Positions 1 to 10,229 of a stretch of DNA of 64,000 bases are shown in pieces; positions within the stretch are counted from its first letter, which is position 1, and each line of letters begins with the position of its first letter. The notes under the pieces are model-generated. The model did no database searches. It had not been told where the DNA came from and saw nothing but the letters and a program-made list of their open reading frames with translations. A program made the position numbers and the translations under genes. Source of the DNA: Papaver somniferum (lineage: Eukaryota > Streptophyta > Magnoliopsida > Ranunculales > Papaveraceae); contig NC_039360.1 of the NCBI RefSeq assembly GCF_003573695.1, positions 61,226,815 to 61,290,814 on the forward strand, written 5' to 3'.

Positions 1-347
1 CTTAATAGGAAAGTCATTCGAAAAATATTGGTTACTCTTTTAAGCATACTTCAAAATTCATGTTGGTTTATGTGAGTTGAATGCGTGAATGCGCCTCCTT
101 GTAATGCGGTGAGGCCTTGGGTATCAAAGCTCCACGCAGCTTCCCTCGCCTCTATTCAACTTACTTTGACTCGGATTGATTCCAGAGGGGTTTGCTCAAA
201 TTGTAACGAATTCCCTTTCGAAGGATTAGAAGCTGGTCTAGAAACAATCTAAGTGGAGCCATCATGCTTTTTGTTTGCTAGATAATTAGGCTTGTTGTGG
301 TCGAGTCAGCCTTCTTTGTGTTTGTTTAGAATTCCCTTGCAGTTAGG

Positions 348-1951
348 ATGTCGAACTGGTATGATAAAAGCCAATACAATGAGTATCCGACTGAGCAACT
401 TAGAACTTATCCTTTTTATGACCATAGTGTGAATAGTGATTGGGAACGCGAAACCTTTGAAGGTCATGGTCCATACCATTTTGAGCCCAATTACTATCCA
501 CATACCCACAAGTCATACAAGCAAAACAATCCTTCTATTTCTCTAGAAGAGTCTCTCAAGAGTTTCAATGAGTCAGCACGGAAGTTATTTATGAAAGATA
601 CTTATAATATTCTTCTCCCAGAAGAGTCCGTAGAGCGGTCAACTACGATATCTCTAGAAGAGACCCTCAAGCAATTTACTGAGAGTACAAATAGGATTGT
701 GGAAAAACTTGCTAAGGATAGTCTTAATTTCCAGTGTAGTTTTCCCAATACCACCCTCGAAAATAAGGATAGTTTTTATTCACATAATCAAGATGACGAG
801 GTTAGAATTGGTAACACTACTTGTTTTGATAAGGTTCTATCATTTTCATGTTATTATAGTGATGATTATGATGAGGATAGTATTGATGAAGAACATGAAA
901 TATGTAGGCATAGTGATCAGGAATTTGTTACTCCGGTTGAGCTTTATAATGATCGTGTTATTTCTAGTACAAATCCAAATAATTTTAATAATTATTCACC
1001 TATTCAAAAGGATGTGGATTTGACTAGAGATACCACCGTTTTAGACGATGTAGTTCATGATCCTTTAGCCTGTAGTATGTTGGATAATCAATTATTTGAT
1101 GTGCCTATCAGTGAATCGGAGGAGGTAACTATGATTAAAACCTTAGTTGATGAGCCTTTATATGAAACTTTCTGTGATAATCCTTTATATGATTGTGATG
1201 ATGGTTTAGAGGAAAGAGTTTACCTGAGAATACTGTTTTAGAATCTAGCGATTTAGAAACACCAGTCTTAGAAGATGATAAACTCGTAGAAATGAGTGAG
1301 GATGAACCCAACTTAGAAGAATCTATTGACCATTTCCAGGAATCTGATGACCTAGAAATTAGGGAAGTTGTGACTAGTATTTCTAGAGACACAGAAAACT
1401 CTAAGTTTGGGGGTGATTATCATTCTCCGTGTGCTTTAACTCTTAAAAAGTACCCTCCTTTAGGACTTGACATTTGTGCCTCAACCATCTTATAAGATTA
1501 TCTTCATACACGTTTTCCCGAACCTAATGATGTCCAGAAAGAAGCTCAGTTGTTAGAAACCCATCCTCTGGTTGATGTGGTTAACCCAGGCTATGATACC
1601 AAGATTGACTTTGTTTTCCCACCAAAAACTTTTCTTCCAATTGTGGGAACTTTTGATTTTAAGATGTGTCGGTTATTAAGTTTTGAGACTAAACCTCTTC
1701 ACTTTAGGATATTAGGGCAGACACATTTTCTTAAGGAAGAACACCTCTTTCATTGTGGTCAGTTGTGTGAGTCAAATCTAATTGACTTAGAGGATCCCCA
1801 ATTATTCAGGTTGTTGTTATGTGCTTCTAAGTTCTTACTTGAGTATTTCCAGACTCTTCAGCCTGATATTCAGAATTCCTTTGAGGAAATCCATTCCAGG
1901 AAAACTTCTTATTTAGACCCTTTTATAGAGATGAACCTGAACCACAACTAG
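348..1951 (+). pseudogene. Unidentified ORF of non-autonomous Athila-type element, broken
   Basis: The frame opens with MSNWYDKSQYNEYP at 348 and reads to 1241. It then continues in another frame (a single frameshift near 1215-1225) as 1292-1495, stops once at 1493-1495, and resumes in that frame to 1951, giving roughly 530 residues. The first 60 residues are rich in Tyr, Asn and His. Two related segments, SISLEESLKSFNES and TISLEETLKQFTES, lie about 55 residues apart. The middle is very acidic (Asp/Glu-rich, about residues 160-190). There is no zinc knuckle, DTG protease motif or RT motif. I do not recognise the family. The position, about 1 kb after the primer site, is where gag would sit. 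A second N-terminal copy at 6368 supports it as a real element gene. Confidence 0.6.
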
Positions 1952-2132
1952 ATGTAGTTGTCTTAAGCAAGGGTATGTTTGGTATTTTCTTGGTCTGTTG
2001 CACTTTCCTCTTCTTGTGGGTAACACTTTTTGATCCAAATGACCCACAATTATTTCGGCTACTGCTATACGATTCTACGAGGTGACTAATTCTTCCAATG
2101 TCTGGCTGAAGACTTTAAACTTAGCACTTCTT

Positions 2133-2270
2133 GGGAGGTAACCCATTTTCACGCGACACAGTAATATTCTTCCTTATTTCTTTCCCTCAAGTGGTAATAG
2201 TTTCTCCTTGTTCATGTTTTTAATTTTATCTTTAGAACATTGAGGACAATGTTAGATTTAAGTTTGGGGG
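2133..2270 (+). other. Conserved Athila-type post-ORF motifs
   Basis: GGGAGGTAACCC (2133-2144) is followed about 90 bases later by a block running from ACATTGAGGACAATGTT into TTTAAGTTTGGGGG (2237-2270). The autonomous element at 51-62 kb has the same pair in the same order: GGGAGGCAACCC near 58100 and ACATTGAGAACAATGTT with TTTAAGTGTGTGGG at 58628-58660. The purine-rich end could be an internal polypurine tract; that is inference. Confidence 0.5.
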
Positions 2271-3473
2271 TATTTTTAAGGGAGAAACTTTTAGCATCAC
2301 ATAGTATCCGGTTAGCTAAGTTTACATATTGTTTTTCACCGAAAAGATGGAAATTGGAATTGCTAGGGATAACATTCTATTGAGACATTAGAGAAAAAGA
2401 CATTGAGATCTTTGAAATTCAGGAGAGAACTTGTTCCTTTTAGAGGGTAACCGTGATGGACCTAACCATCCATGATGGAAAGGCAAGTAGGTCAAAAGGA
2501 AATGCCAGAAAGACAAAGCAACCTCACAATGTAGTCTTAGTTACTGGATTCCGACTCTCTCTCAGTAGAAACTTATCATCATCAACAAGCGGGGCGACAT
2601 CAAAATCTATGAAGAAAGTTGAAGACGTTTAAGGTTTAGAAGCAACAATAGAAAAGAATAATTCGAAAATCAAAGTTCAAGACTTAGTTACAAAAAGTTA
2701 TAAGAGCAAATGATATAAGTTATTGAAGTTCATGATACCAAGACATCACAAGTTGCGAAGATCCAAGTTCTAAAGTCCTTCTATCATGGCCATTAAAATT
2801 TTTGTCTTGTTATTTTTGTGTTGAAAAAAAATATGAGAAAAATGAAAAAAGAAAAAAATCATCGTTACGTTTTGTTCAATAAGACCAAAGGGAATTAGAA
2901 ATTTATAAGTCAAGCAAGAAATCGAAGAGAAGAGTTAATTTTCAAGGTTCTACGAGGTTCGAGAGTTTATCATCAACAGTTGAAGCCGAAGAAGACGTTG
3001 TTTCTACTGAGTACTATGAGAGAGTCGAAGAGAGATGTATATTGGTTGCTTTGTTAGTACGCTTTCAATCTGGCACAAGATCTTTCTAGCACTGGTTTAA
3101 CTCATCACACGTAATTAGTCCAGCTGTGTAGCAGATGTCCCTCTCATCTTTATCTCTCTCCTAATCTTATCCAGCTGTAAATCAGTGGACGCATCTTACA
3201 ATGTTTATCTAGCTGTATAGCGGATATCTCTTTATCTAGCAGTGTTGCGGATGTGTCTCCCCTTTTCTTTAGTCAGCTTTAGAGTTGACACCTTTAATTT
3301 CTCTGGCATTCTAGTTACTTGGAGATAGGTTGAGAATATGTATGTCCTCATAGCTCTTTGGATACTTGTGACCAATTAGAAGTCATGGTTTTGTGGGTAC
3401 ACCTCTGGTAAACCCTCCCGAGATTAACTCAGTTTTATTTTTTATTAGTTTTGCTCGAGGACTAGAAAATAAT
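2271..3473 (+). other. Non-coding 3' interior of left Athila-type copy
   Basis: I find no ORF of interest here. An imperfect short repeat occurs at about 3118-3262, where variants of CAGCTGTGTAGCAGATGTC recur three to four times at roughly 35-40 base spacing. The last 100 bases (TTTTGTGGGTACACCTC and GCTCGAGGACTAG) resemble the 3' end of the autonomous Athila element near 60590-60760. Confidence 0.5.
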
Positions 3474-3488
3474 AAGTATGGTGGTATT
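3474..3488 (+). promoter_or_regulatory. Polypurine tract of Athila-type element
   Basis: AAGTATGGTGGTATT directly precedes the LTR start TGATAGACGC. The corresponding site of the autonomous element is AAGTGTGGGGGAATT before TGATAAGTGC (60760-60774). The tract is degenerate but in the right place. Confidence 0.55.
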
Positions 3489-5318
3489 TGATAGACGCAT
3501 TTATGTGTCTAATTTGTCCTCAATGTTTCGTATTGTTAGTACTTGTTTTCGTCCTTATTATGGTGTTTTGTGTGTTTGTATGTATTTTTTGGAAATAAAT
3601 ATTTTTGGGAAATTCGGCGCGAAAAGTGATAAAAGCACCTGAAGTATATCTACTATTCGGACTCTCAGTTTGGATAAGGGGTAACCAAATTGCTAAGGGG
3701 CACCTCACTGCTAAAGGGAGTCCAGCGCTGGATTAGGGGGACACCCTTCTTCTTCACGGTTTGAAATTGAATTTTGGCGGGAAAGAAAGTTGCAGCGAAC
3801 AAGTTTTAGGGTTCAATTTCTGGGCAACTTTTGAGGAGATTCGATCGGAGAAATTCGTTGGTTCGTACTTGAATGGAGTAACATGCATGGTATATTTGAT
3901 TAAGTCAAGAAACTTGGGCTGGATAACCCGGAATTCGAGGAGAGAAATCTATGGGTTCTCTGTTGATTTGCATGGAGTTCTTCTCGTATTTCTTTGAAGT
4001 TTATTTTCGTTTGGGCTTGTTTGGAAGGTCTGGGTCTTGCAAAACGTGGATGCTCGGGATTTACTTTCATGGCAGTGACGGCGAGTGTCCTTGGATTGAC
4101 GTGGACGAGATTTTTGTGGAGTTCTTATTGGATATGAGTTGGTATTTTTCCGATAAATCCAAACAGTGAAGTTAGTTGATCCTGTCACGTAAATAAGGAA
4201 GATTTCACGATAAAACACGGAAGCTAGTTGTCAGGATTTGGATACACACAATCAGCCATGAGAGTATCTCGGGGTTTTATTTTCTTACCCGAGTTCTTTG
4301 TTTATTCCTAGGACATCGGATTGTGTTTTCAGCGTTTTTAAACTTTGTTGAGAACGTGCTGGCGTCGCTTTGGGAGAATTTTAGCTACCAGTTGACGTGT
4401 GAAAGAGAGAAATAATGAAATAATACCCGAAATGTGGCTGAATATTATTCTTGAGTAATGAAGGTGATTCTCGAGTTATGGCCGAGATTTTATGGGACTG
4501 TTATGTATTTAAAGGGTGCTTGGGGGTCAGAGTTGGGGATGGAGAGTGAGGGGAAGAAAAGAGAGGAGTTTGATCGAGTTGCAGAGTTGGTTCTGCTACT
4601 GCAGAAATCCTAGAAGATGAAGAACATTGGCCCACACAAGCAGTCGTTTATGCTACAGTGAATGCGACACAAGCAAGGCAAACTTATTTTCTACAGAGTT
4701 TGCGACACAGAAACGTGGGTCTTAGAGAAACAGTATCACTGACACATATTGTGGGTCGTTCTGGTTTGTAACAAATATAATTGTTACAAACCCGGTTTTA
4801 ATTGTTGTTCCTCCCTTTTCATCCTTGGAAGCACCTTTTTGAGCATTGAAAAATTCCTTTGAGTGTTTTTTCACCATGAGAAGCTAAACCCCTCCACCGG
4901 GACAACGGAGGAAGCAACTTTTCATGATTGTGGTAAATGAATTAATTCTTTTATTGACTTTTTGCATAGATTTAATTGATTTATGATATCTATTAATTAC
5001 TTGTTATTTTGTTAGATGCCGCATGCTTAGTTTTAATTACTTCAGATGCGTCATGCTTTTAACTTACAAATACGAAATCTATTTTTGGCAAAGAACTAGA
5101 GTCACAACTTCTTTTGTTTGAGCTATATTGTCTAGAGTTAATGACTGAACCACAACAATATGAAAAGTAGTGAAATCCCGAGTCCCGGTCTCTCTTCATC
5201 CTGTGACAAATTTTGTATATATATTTTTCCTTATTTTCTTTATTAAGTCTTAAAACAAATTCTCAACAAATCTGAGTGAACGAATCATCTTACTACAACA
5301 TCATTGAAAAACACATCA
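3489..5318 (+). repeat. LTR of Athila-type non-autonomous element (1830 bp)
   Basis: The LTR begins TGATAGACGC after a polypurine tract and ends ACACATCA, directly before a primer-binding site, so both boundaries are set by element signals and the ends are TG...CA. It serves as 3' LTR to the left interior and 5' LTR to the right interior. The small open frames inside it (for example around 3761-4218 on either strand) have no recognisable similarity and look incidental. Confidence 0.75.
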
Positions 5319-5320
5319 AT

Positions 5321-5340
5321 TTTTGGCGCCGCCGACGCGG
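5321..5340 (+). promoter_or_regulatory. Primer-binding site, tRNA-Asp-like
   Basis: TTTTGGCGCCGCCGACGCGG lies two bases after the LTR end. It resembles the tRNA-Asp complement used by Athila elements (TGGCGCCGTTGCCGGGG) and matches the site of the element at 52.6 kb with few differences. It shows that the LTR at 3489-5318 acts as a 5' LTR for the right-hand interior. Confidence 0.65.
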
Positions 5341-6713
5341 ATTTGTTTATAAATTTGTTTTTAGTTTTTTTTTATTTGTTCCTTTTTACGCCTTTTGGTA
5401 TTTTTTGTTTGCTTTCAGTTTTGGACCTGAGCTAAAGAAAAGGGGAGAAAGTGCTTAAAACAAAAGCGAAGCCAAAGAAGAAAAGAAAGGAGGAATCCAA
5501 AAGGAGTGAAGAAGAAAATTTTTGTATATAGATATTCTATTTTTATTGTTTTTATAAACTGTAATTAAGGTTTTTATTTTTGTAATCTTTTATTTTTGGA
5601 CATTTTTTTTATTTTCGGACATTGAACTTTGGGACTTAAGTTTTTTTTAAACCCTTCGGAAGGGTAATTTTAAATATAAACTGTGTGCAGAGAAGGACGA
5701 CGATTACGATATCGTCTCGGCCCCTCGGGTTCGTACACGACATTGGAGTTGTGGCCCGAGTCGACTTCAACGGTTCATCCCCCGTCTGGAACGGGAGGTA
5801 AGAATTCCAAACACCCGCGAATCCCCTGTCAGCGGGTTTACTGGATGATTTTGTATGCTTATATGTTGAGGACCTGAAATCGGATTTAATTTTCTAGTAC
5901 AGGGCAAGGCCTGGCCAAATCAAGATAAGGACTCGGATTTCATCACGCCTTAGGAACACGTAACCTACACGAACCTAAGCCTAAAATTTTGACTAGAACG
6001 AGACCGATAGGGTAACGAGCTTAATAGGAAAGTCATTCGAAAAATATTGGTTACTCTTTTAAGCATACTTCAAAGTTCATGATGGTTTCTGTGAGTTGAA
6101 TGCGTGACTGCGCCTCCTTGTAATGCGGTGAGGCCTTGGGTATCAAAGCTCGACGCAGCTTCCCTCGCCTCTATTCAACTTACTTTGACTCGGATTGATT
6201 CCAGAGGGGTTTTCTTAAATTGTAACGAATTCCCTTTCGAAGGATTAGAAGCTGGTCTAGAAACAATCTAAGTGGAGCCATCATGCTTTTTGTTTGATAG
6301 ATAAAATAGGCTTGTTGTGGTCGAGTCAGCCTTCTTTGTGTTTGTTTAGAATTCCCTTGCAGTTAGGATGTCGAACTGGTATTATAATAGCCAATACAAT
6401 GAGTATCCGACTGAGCAACTTAGACATTATCCTTTTTATGACCATAGTGTGAATAGTGATTGGGAACGTGAAACCTTTGAAGGTTATGGTCCATACCATT
6501 TTGAGCCCAATTACTATCCACATACCCACAGGTCATACAAGCAAAAAAATCCTTCTATTTCTCTAGAAGAGTCTCTCAAGAGTTTCAATGAGTCAGCACG
6601 GAAGTTATTTATGAAAGATACTTATAATATTCTTCTCCCAGAAGAGTCCGTATAGCGGTCAACTAAGATATCTCTAGAAGAGACCCTCAAGAAATTTACT
6701 GAGAGTACAAATA
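5341..6713 (+). mobile_element. Athila-type element, right copy: leader and truncated interior
   Basis: Bases 6020-6713 repeat 1-692 closely (offset 6019-6020). The leader 5341-6019 holds an AT-rich stretch and a GC-richer patch at 5680-5830, with no gene I can support. Homology to the left copy stops at GAGAGTACAAATA (6713), and from the next base the sequence is PIF/Harbinger transposase. The remaining ~2.8 kb of this interior and its 3' LTR are absent. Confidence 0.75.
6368..6713 (+). pseudogene. Second copy of unidentified Athila-type ORF, truncated
   Basis: This encodes MSNWYYNSQYNEYP and on, with about six changes against the first 61 residues of the copy at 348. A TAG at 6653-6655 interrupts it, and it ends at the 6713 breakpoint. 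It is useful only as evidence that the ORF is a shared element gene. Confidence 0.65.
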
Positions 6714-6714
6714 T

Positions 6715-7392
6715 TGGGCCGGTCAGTATAAGGCTCACTACGCAAAACCAACAGTGATCCTTGAGGCTGCTGCTTCTTATGATTGTTGGATATGGCACGC
6801 TTTTTTTGGTCTCCCGAGATCTCAAAACGATATAAATGTTTTACACAAATCGCTTTTGTTTGAAGATTTAAAGTATGGAATTTCTCCTCAGGTAAATTTC
6901 AGTATCAACGGGAATCACTATACTCATGATTATTATCTTGCAGATGGAATTAATCCAAAATGGTCAACTTTAGTTCAATGTTACCGTCAGCCACCTGCCG
7001 GTGAAATGGGTCGTTCATACTCGTATTTCAATAGTAAACAAATGAATCTGAGAAAGGGTGTGGAGCAGGCTTTTGGAATTCTGAAGCGGAAGTTCGTAAT
7101 CGTTTGTGGGACTTATCGTGGTTTAAGTACTTGTGAAATGCATAAGACTATGCTGACTTGCATCATTATGCATAACATGGTTATCCAGGATACTCGTCGT
7201 AATAAGAATTGGACTAACCATCAAGATGAAGACTTAAGGCATGAGATTATACCAGCTAGAGGATTACCTGCAAGGAACTATGCGCAAATGACCAGTTATA
7301 TTGAGAACAGAACTCTGTATAACAGGTTGAGGGAAGATTTCAGAGCGAATCTGTGGGCTGAGTTTGGAAGAGATGGGGGACGAATTGAGTAG
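6715..7392 (+). pseudogene. PIF/Harbinger transposase, C-terminal fragment (DDE_Tnp_4 / Plant_tran type)
   Basis: The frame enters at 6715 with WAGQYKAHYAKPTVILEAAA and runs without a start codon to a stop at 7392 (225 residues). It shows SYDCWIWHAFFGLP, SQNDINVL (second catalytic Asp region) and LRKGVEQAFGILKRKF, whose Glu fits the third catalytic residue. Then come CIIMHNMVIQD and a basic tail. The first catalytic Asp and the N-terminal half are missing because the sequence joins retrotransposon DNA at 6713/6714. The enzyme would cut and rejoin PIF/Harbinger ends at 3-bp targets, but this copy cannot be active. The frame itself has no stop. Confidence 0.85.
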
Positions 7393-7670
7393 TGTTTGTT
7401 TCATTTGTTTTTGTTTTTTTATTATTGTTTCGTTTGCTATTTTTTTTTATTTTTTTTTAAATTGTTTAAGTTTCAGTTGTTGTTCCATAATTTTGTTTTG
7501 TAGTTGTTTTTCAAGTTTAAATTTTTTTAACGGTAATTAAAAGTAGCGGTCTAGATTTAATCGCTAGCGGTCTAGACTCAACCGCTAGCATTCCTTATAA
7601 ATCCTTCACTTCATCCGTTTCGCTCACACATCACTTCTCTACAAAAACTTCTCTACTTTCTGGTTAAATT
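7393..7670 (+). other. Spacer between Harbinger ORFs with TAGCGGT repeats and ORF2 leader
   Basis: This spacer is T-rich up to about 7530. It then has two copies of AGCGGTCTAGA...CGCTAGC at about 7544-7591, forming TAGCGGT...ACCGCTA inverted pairs, followed by TCCTTATAAATCC (possible TATA element, about 7593-7605) 65-75 bases before the ORF2 ATG. Similar AGCGGT / ACCGCTA units flank the other ORF2 at 9350-9445. Confidence 0.45.
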
Positions 7671-8066
7671 ATGGATGATCCTAGATTCACTGAAGATGAA
7701 GAATTATGTCTTTGTAGAAACTATGTAATACACTACCCGAAGAGAGGTGAAGAACGACGGATGAACGGTTTACCTAGTATGAGTTATTTGGGTAAAATTC
7801 ATGATGCCTTCTGCACAGAGACATGTAAATCTCATAACCGGGATCGTGCTGCTTTGTTTTTCCGATTCATGGATATCAAAAAAGAGCTTGTGGATTTTAT
7901 AGCTATGAATAGGATTGTCATTCGATACCGTCTTAGAGGTGAGACCAATGCTGAATTGGGAATACGAGCTCGAGACGAGTGGCGAAGATGGAAACGAAAA
8001 GATTTCGAATACGAAGCGCATTACCAAATTCTTAAGGAGTTTTTAATAACTCGTATGGGATGTTAG
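7671..8066 (+). CDS. PIF/Harbinger ORF2 (Myb/SANT-like DNA-binding protein), shortened
   Basis: This 131-residue frame begins MDDPRFTEDEELCLCRNYVI. It resembles the Myb/SANT-like accessory protein (ORF2) that PIF/Harbinger elements encode to bring the transposase to element ends. The acidic, Trp-poor start (TEDEELCLCRNYV) and the C-terminal RRWKRKDFEYEAHYQILKEF fit the NAM-associated / SANT family. It lacks the middle portion typical of 300-400 residue family members, so it is probably an internally deleted copy. It sits 280 bases downstream of the transposase fragment on the same strand. Family assignment is by recollection of motifs. Confidence 0.6.
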   Translation: MDDPRFTEDEELCLCRNYVIHYPKRGEERRMNGLPSMSYLGKIHDAFCTETCKSHNRDRAALFFRFMDIKKELVDFIAMNRIVIRYRLRGETNAELGIRARDEWRRWKRKDFEYEAHYQILKEFLITRMGC

Positions 8067-8213
8067 GCTTAATAATGTTTTCATGGATGTTGTCAATTAG
8101 AACAATTAGTTTAAGTTTTAATGTAATGAAAAAAGTAAAACAATTAGAACAATTTCATTCACCATAACCAAACTACTACTACATATTCATTAAAATTAAA
8201 GCTGATACATTAA

Positions 8214-9182
8214 TTAATTAAGTGGCACTACTTCATCATCGTCTTCATCATCCTCATCTTCAGCTTGAACCCCAAATTGTTTTTCCATGTTTCTTTTGTT
8301 TCTTTTTTCTTCCAATTCCTCTGTTAGCCTGTCCATCTCCATCTCCCATACCATCAATTGCCTGGCATTCATTTTTTCGGTGTCTGCATTTAGAATCTTA
8401 TTCTTGTCATAGTCTGAAACAAATTTTTCTTGAGTTAGTCGATGTTTTTCATCTCCTTAGTCAAGAACTTTCGATCTACAACTCTTTGTTTTTCGACGAC
8501 CTTCTGATGCTCTATCAAAGTTTCCATAGTACTACTACCTCCTTCACTTGCTTCTCCTTCTTGGGCAGCTTTTCTCGCTGCTCTTGCATGATTTCTTTCT
8601 AATAATTATATTAATTGTAGTATTGAAATTCAAGTTGGAATTGTTTTTCTGGTAGAAAATGGATTATCTAAAGGGGGATGAGATGATTGAGATGGTTGTG
8701 AAGCTGGCGTTGAAGGTGAAGAAGTGTATGGTGAACTTGCAGGTACATTCTGCATGTTTGCTAACACTTCTGGATTATATTTAAGCAACACTTTCAAAAT
8801 ATGATAACAACTTTCATAAGAAAAATTTATCCCATGTTTATGATGCCAATCAGTTCGGCACTATCGTTCGACATCAACATCGACAAGACCGCTCTCTCGA
8901 CCACGAGCAGCTTGCATTAGAGCAGCGACATACAAGGAAACTTGGGCGATGATTGTAATAAAGCGACCGAACAATCCATTTGCATCACGCTCGTTGATGT
9001 TCATAGTTTCGTTTCGAAACTTAGCAAATATGTTATCCCACAACTTGGTAGATTGTTGAATCGATACTATCTTCTGTAAAGAACACATAGTTTCTGCAAA
9101 TGCTTTCATCTTCGGCTACGATAAATTTTGGACTCCTAATCTTCTTCTTTTGTTGTTTAGATTGAGTATTAGATTGAGACAT
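8214..9182 (-). pseudogene. PIF/Harbinger ORF2 (Myb/SANT-like), frameshifted
   Basis: On the minus strand an ATG at 9182-9180 opens MSQSNTQSKQQKKKIRSPKF, followed by VAEDESICRNYVFFTEDS, the same kind of start as the ORF at 7671. A frameshift near 9060 moves the frame to KLWDNIFAKFRNETMNINER and on through GLFGRFITIIAQ. The 3' part is rich in Lys/Glu (about 8480-8650) and ends in an acidic run DEDDEDDDEVVPLN before TAA at 8216-8214. It is longer than the plus-strand copy and faces it tail to tail. The frameshift makes it a pseudogene. Confidence 0.6.
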
Positions 9183-9565
9183 ATTAAAGAAATTATACAA
9201 TACAAGTGAATGAAATAGTTAGATGATGAAATTTGTTTTAGATTAAGAAATGTGAAGAGTAAAGAAGAGAAGGTGTGAGTTAAAATGGTAGAGGAATGTG
9301 GTATCTATAGGAGGGGAAATTATGGTCGTTGGATCAGGTTCTACTCAGCGGTGCAAATTGAACCGGTCGGTCTTATAAAACCCGATAGCGGTGTAGTAAA
9401 CACCTAACGGTGCAAACTGGACCGAGCGGTCGAGAGTCGACCGCTAGGTAGAAACTTGACTTGGCCTGGCTAAGTGGCAAATTAGCCACTTAGCCACGCC
9501 AGTTTTCCAGTTTTCCCCCTCCATAGTGGGCGCTTAAATGGCAAACATTCATGTTTGCCACACCC
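9183..9565 (-). other. Harbinger ORF2 upstream region with AGCGGT repeats and two perfect palindromes
   Basis: Upstream of the minus-strand ORF2, AGCGGT / ACCGCTA units recur at about 9355-9446. Further out are two exact hairpins: GGCTAAGTGGC (9468-9478) with GCCACTTAGCC (9485-9495), and TGGCAAACAT (9539-9548) with ATGTTTGCCA (9551-9560). These are plausible subterminal sequences of the Harbinger element, but I could not find a matching terminal inverted repeat on the left side. Confidence 0.45.
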
Positions 9566-10229
9566 ATAGGAAGGGGCCTAAGAGGTGTACACTACACACC
9601 AGAGCTAGTGGTAATCTACGATTCGTGTTCTTACAAGGCATAGCCAGATTATAAGTGTCTATGTTTTGAGGTCTATGGATAACTTTAAGTCTTATTAACA
9701 CAAAAGAAATGACATTTAATATATTTTCATTATCTTTATTGTTTTCTATTCTAATTCTTTCGTGGTAACTGAGGTGGAATCTTCCTTGGAATGCATTGTG
9801 ATATAGCATTGCGAAACGGATTCCATGGATTCAACATGAATTTCGACATTTGTGTGTTGCAATTCCTTGAACCAATCGAAGCTAAGTCTTCTCCCCCTGT
9901 TGCTCCCCATTCTCTAGAGTGTCCTAGATATCCTCTAGTCCCTATAGTGTGTCATGCAAAATCCAAAGATGTAAGTTCAGTGAAAAAACTAGGGATTCTG
10001 GGTCCTGCAAAGTGCATATTTTGATGATTATTCCAAATGCCTCTCTTTGATCAGTGCTACTTGGATAGTAAAGAGCAGTATCAATGTGACAAACCCCATT
10101 CTCATAGTCCTCATCCGAAAGAACGGAATTAAGAATATGGTCCTACAAGTGAAGAATTCTATGATAATTACTCAAATGTTACTAGATACCGAGAGTGGTG
10201 TGCCTAACGTTCAGTTGAGTACGGTTAAA
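9566..10229. other. No recognisable gene
   Basis: Short open frames exist on both strands, but none has motifs I recognise. The right part may be the decayed 3' end of the LINE that follows, since that LINE reads toward lower coordinates. Confidence 0.3.

Larger units (their letters stand above)
1..3488 (+). mobile_element. Athila-lineage non-autonomous LTR element, interior of left copy
   Basis: This is the interior of an LTR retrotransposon whose 5' LTR lies outside the window. Its first ~690 bases recur at 6020-6713, and it runs into an LTR at 3489. Lineage is inferred from features shared with the Athila element at 51-62 kb: a GGGAGGTAACCC motif after the ORF (2133-2144), the conserved motif at 2237-2270, a similar final ~100 bases, and an Asp-type primer site after the LTR. 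I find no gag, protease, reverse transcriptase or integrase motif, only the unidentified ORF at 348-1951, so it is best read as a non-autonomous family. Lineage confidence is moderate; retroelement nature is high. Confidence 0.75.

Noticed and set aside
3761..4218. Possible genes within the Athila-type LTR
   Set aside because: Frames on both strands overlap, lie wholly inside an LTR and have no motif.
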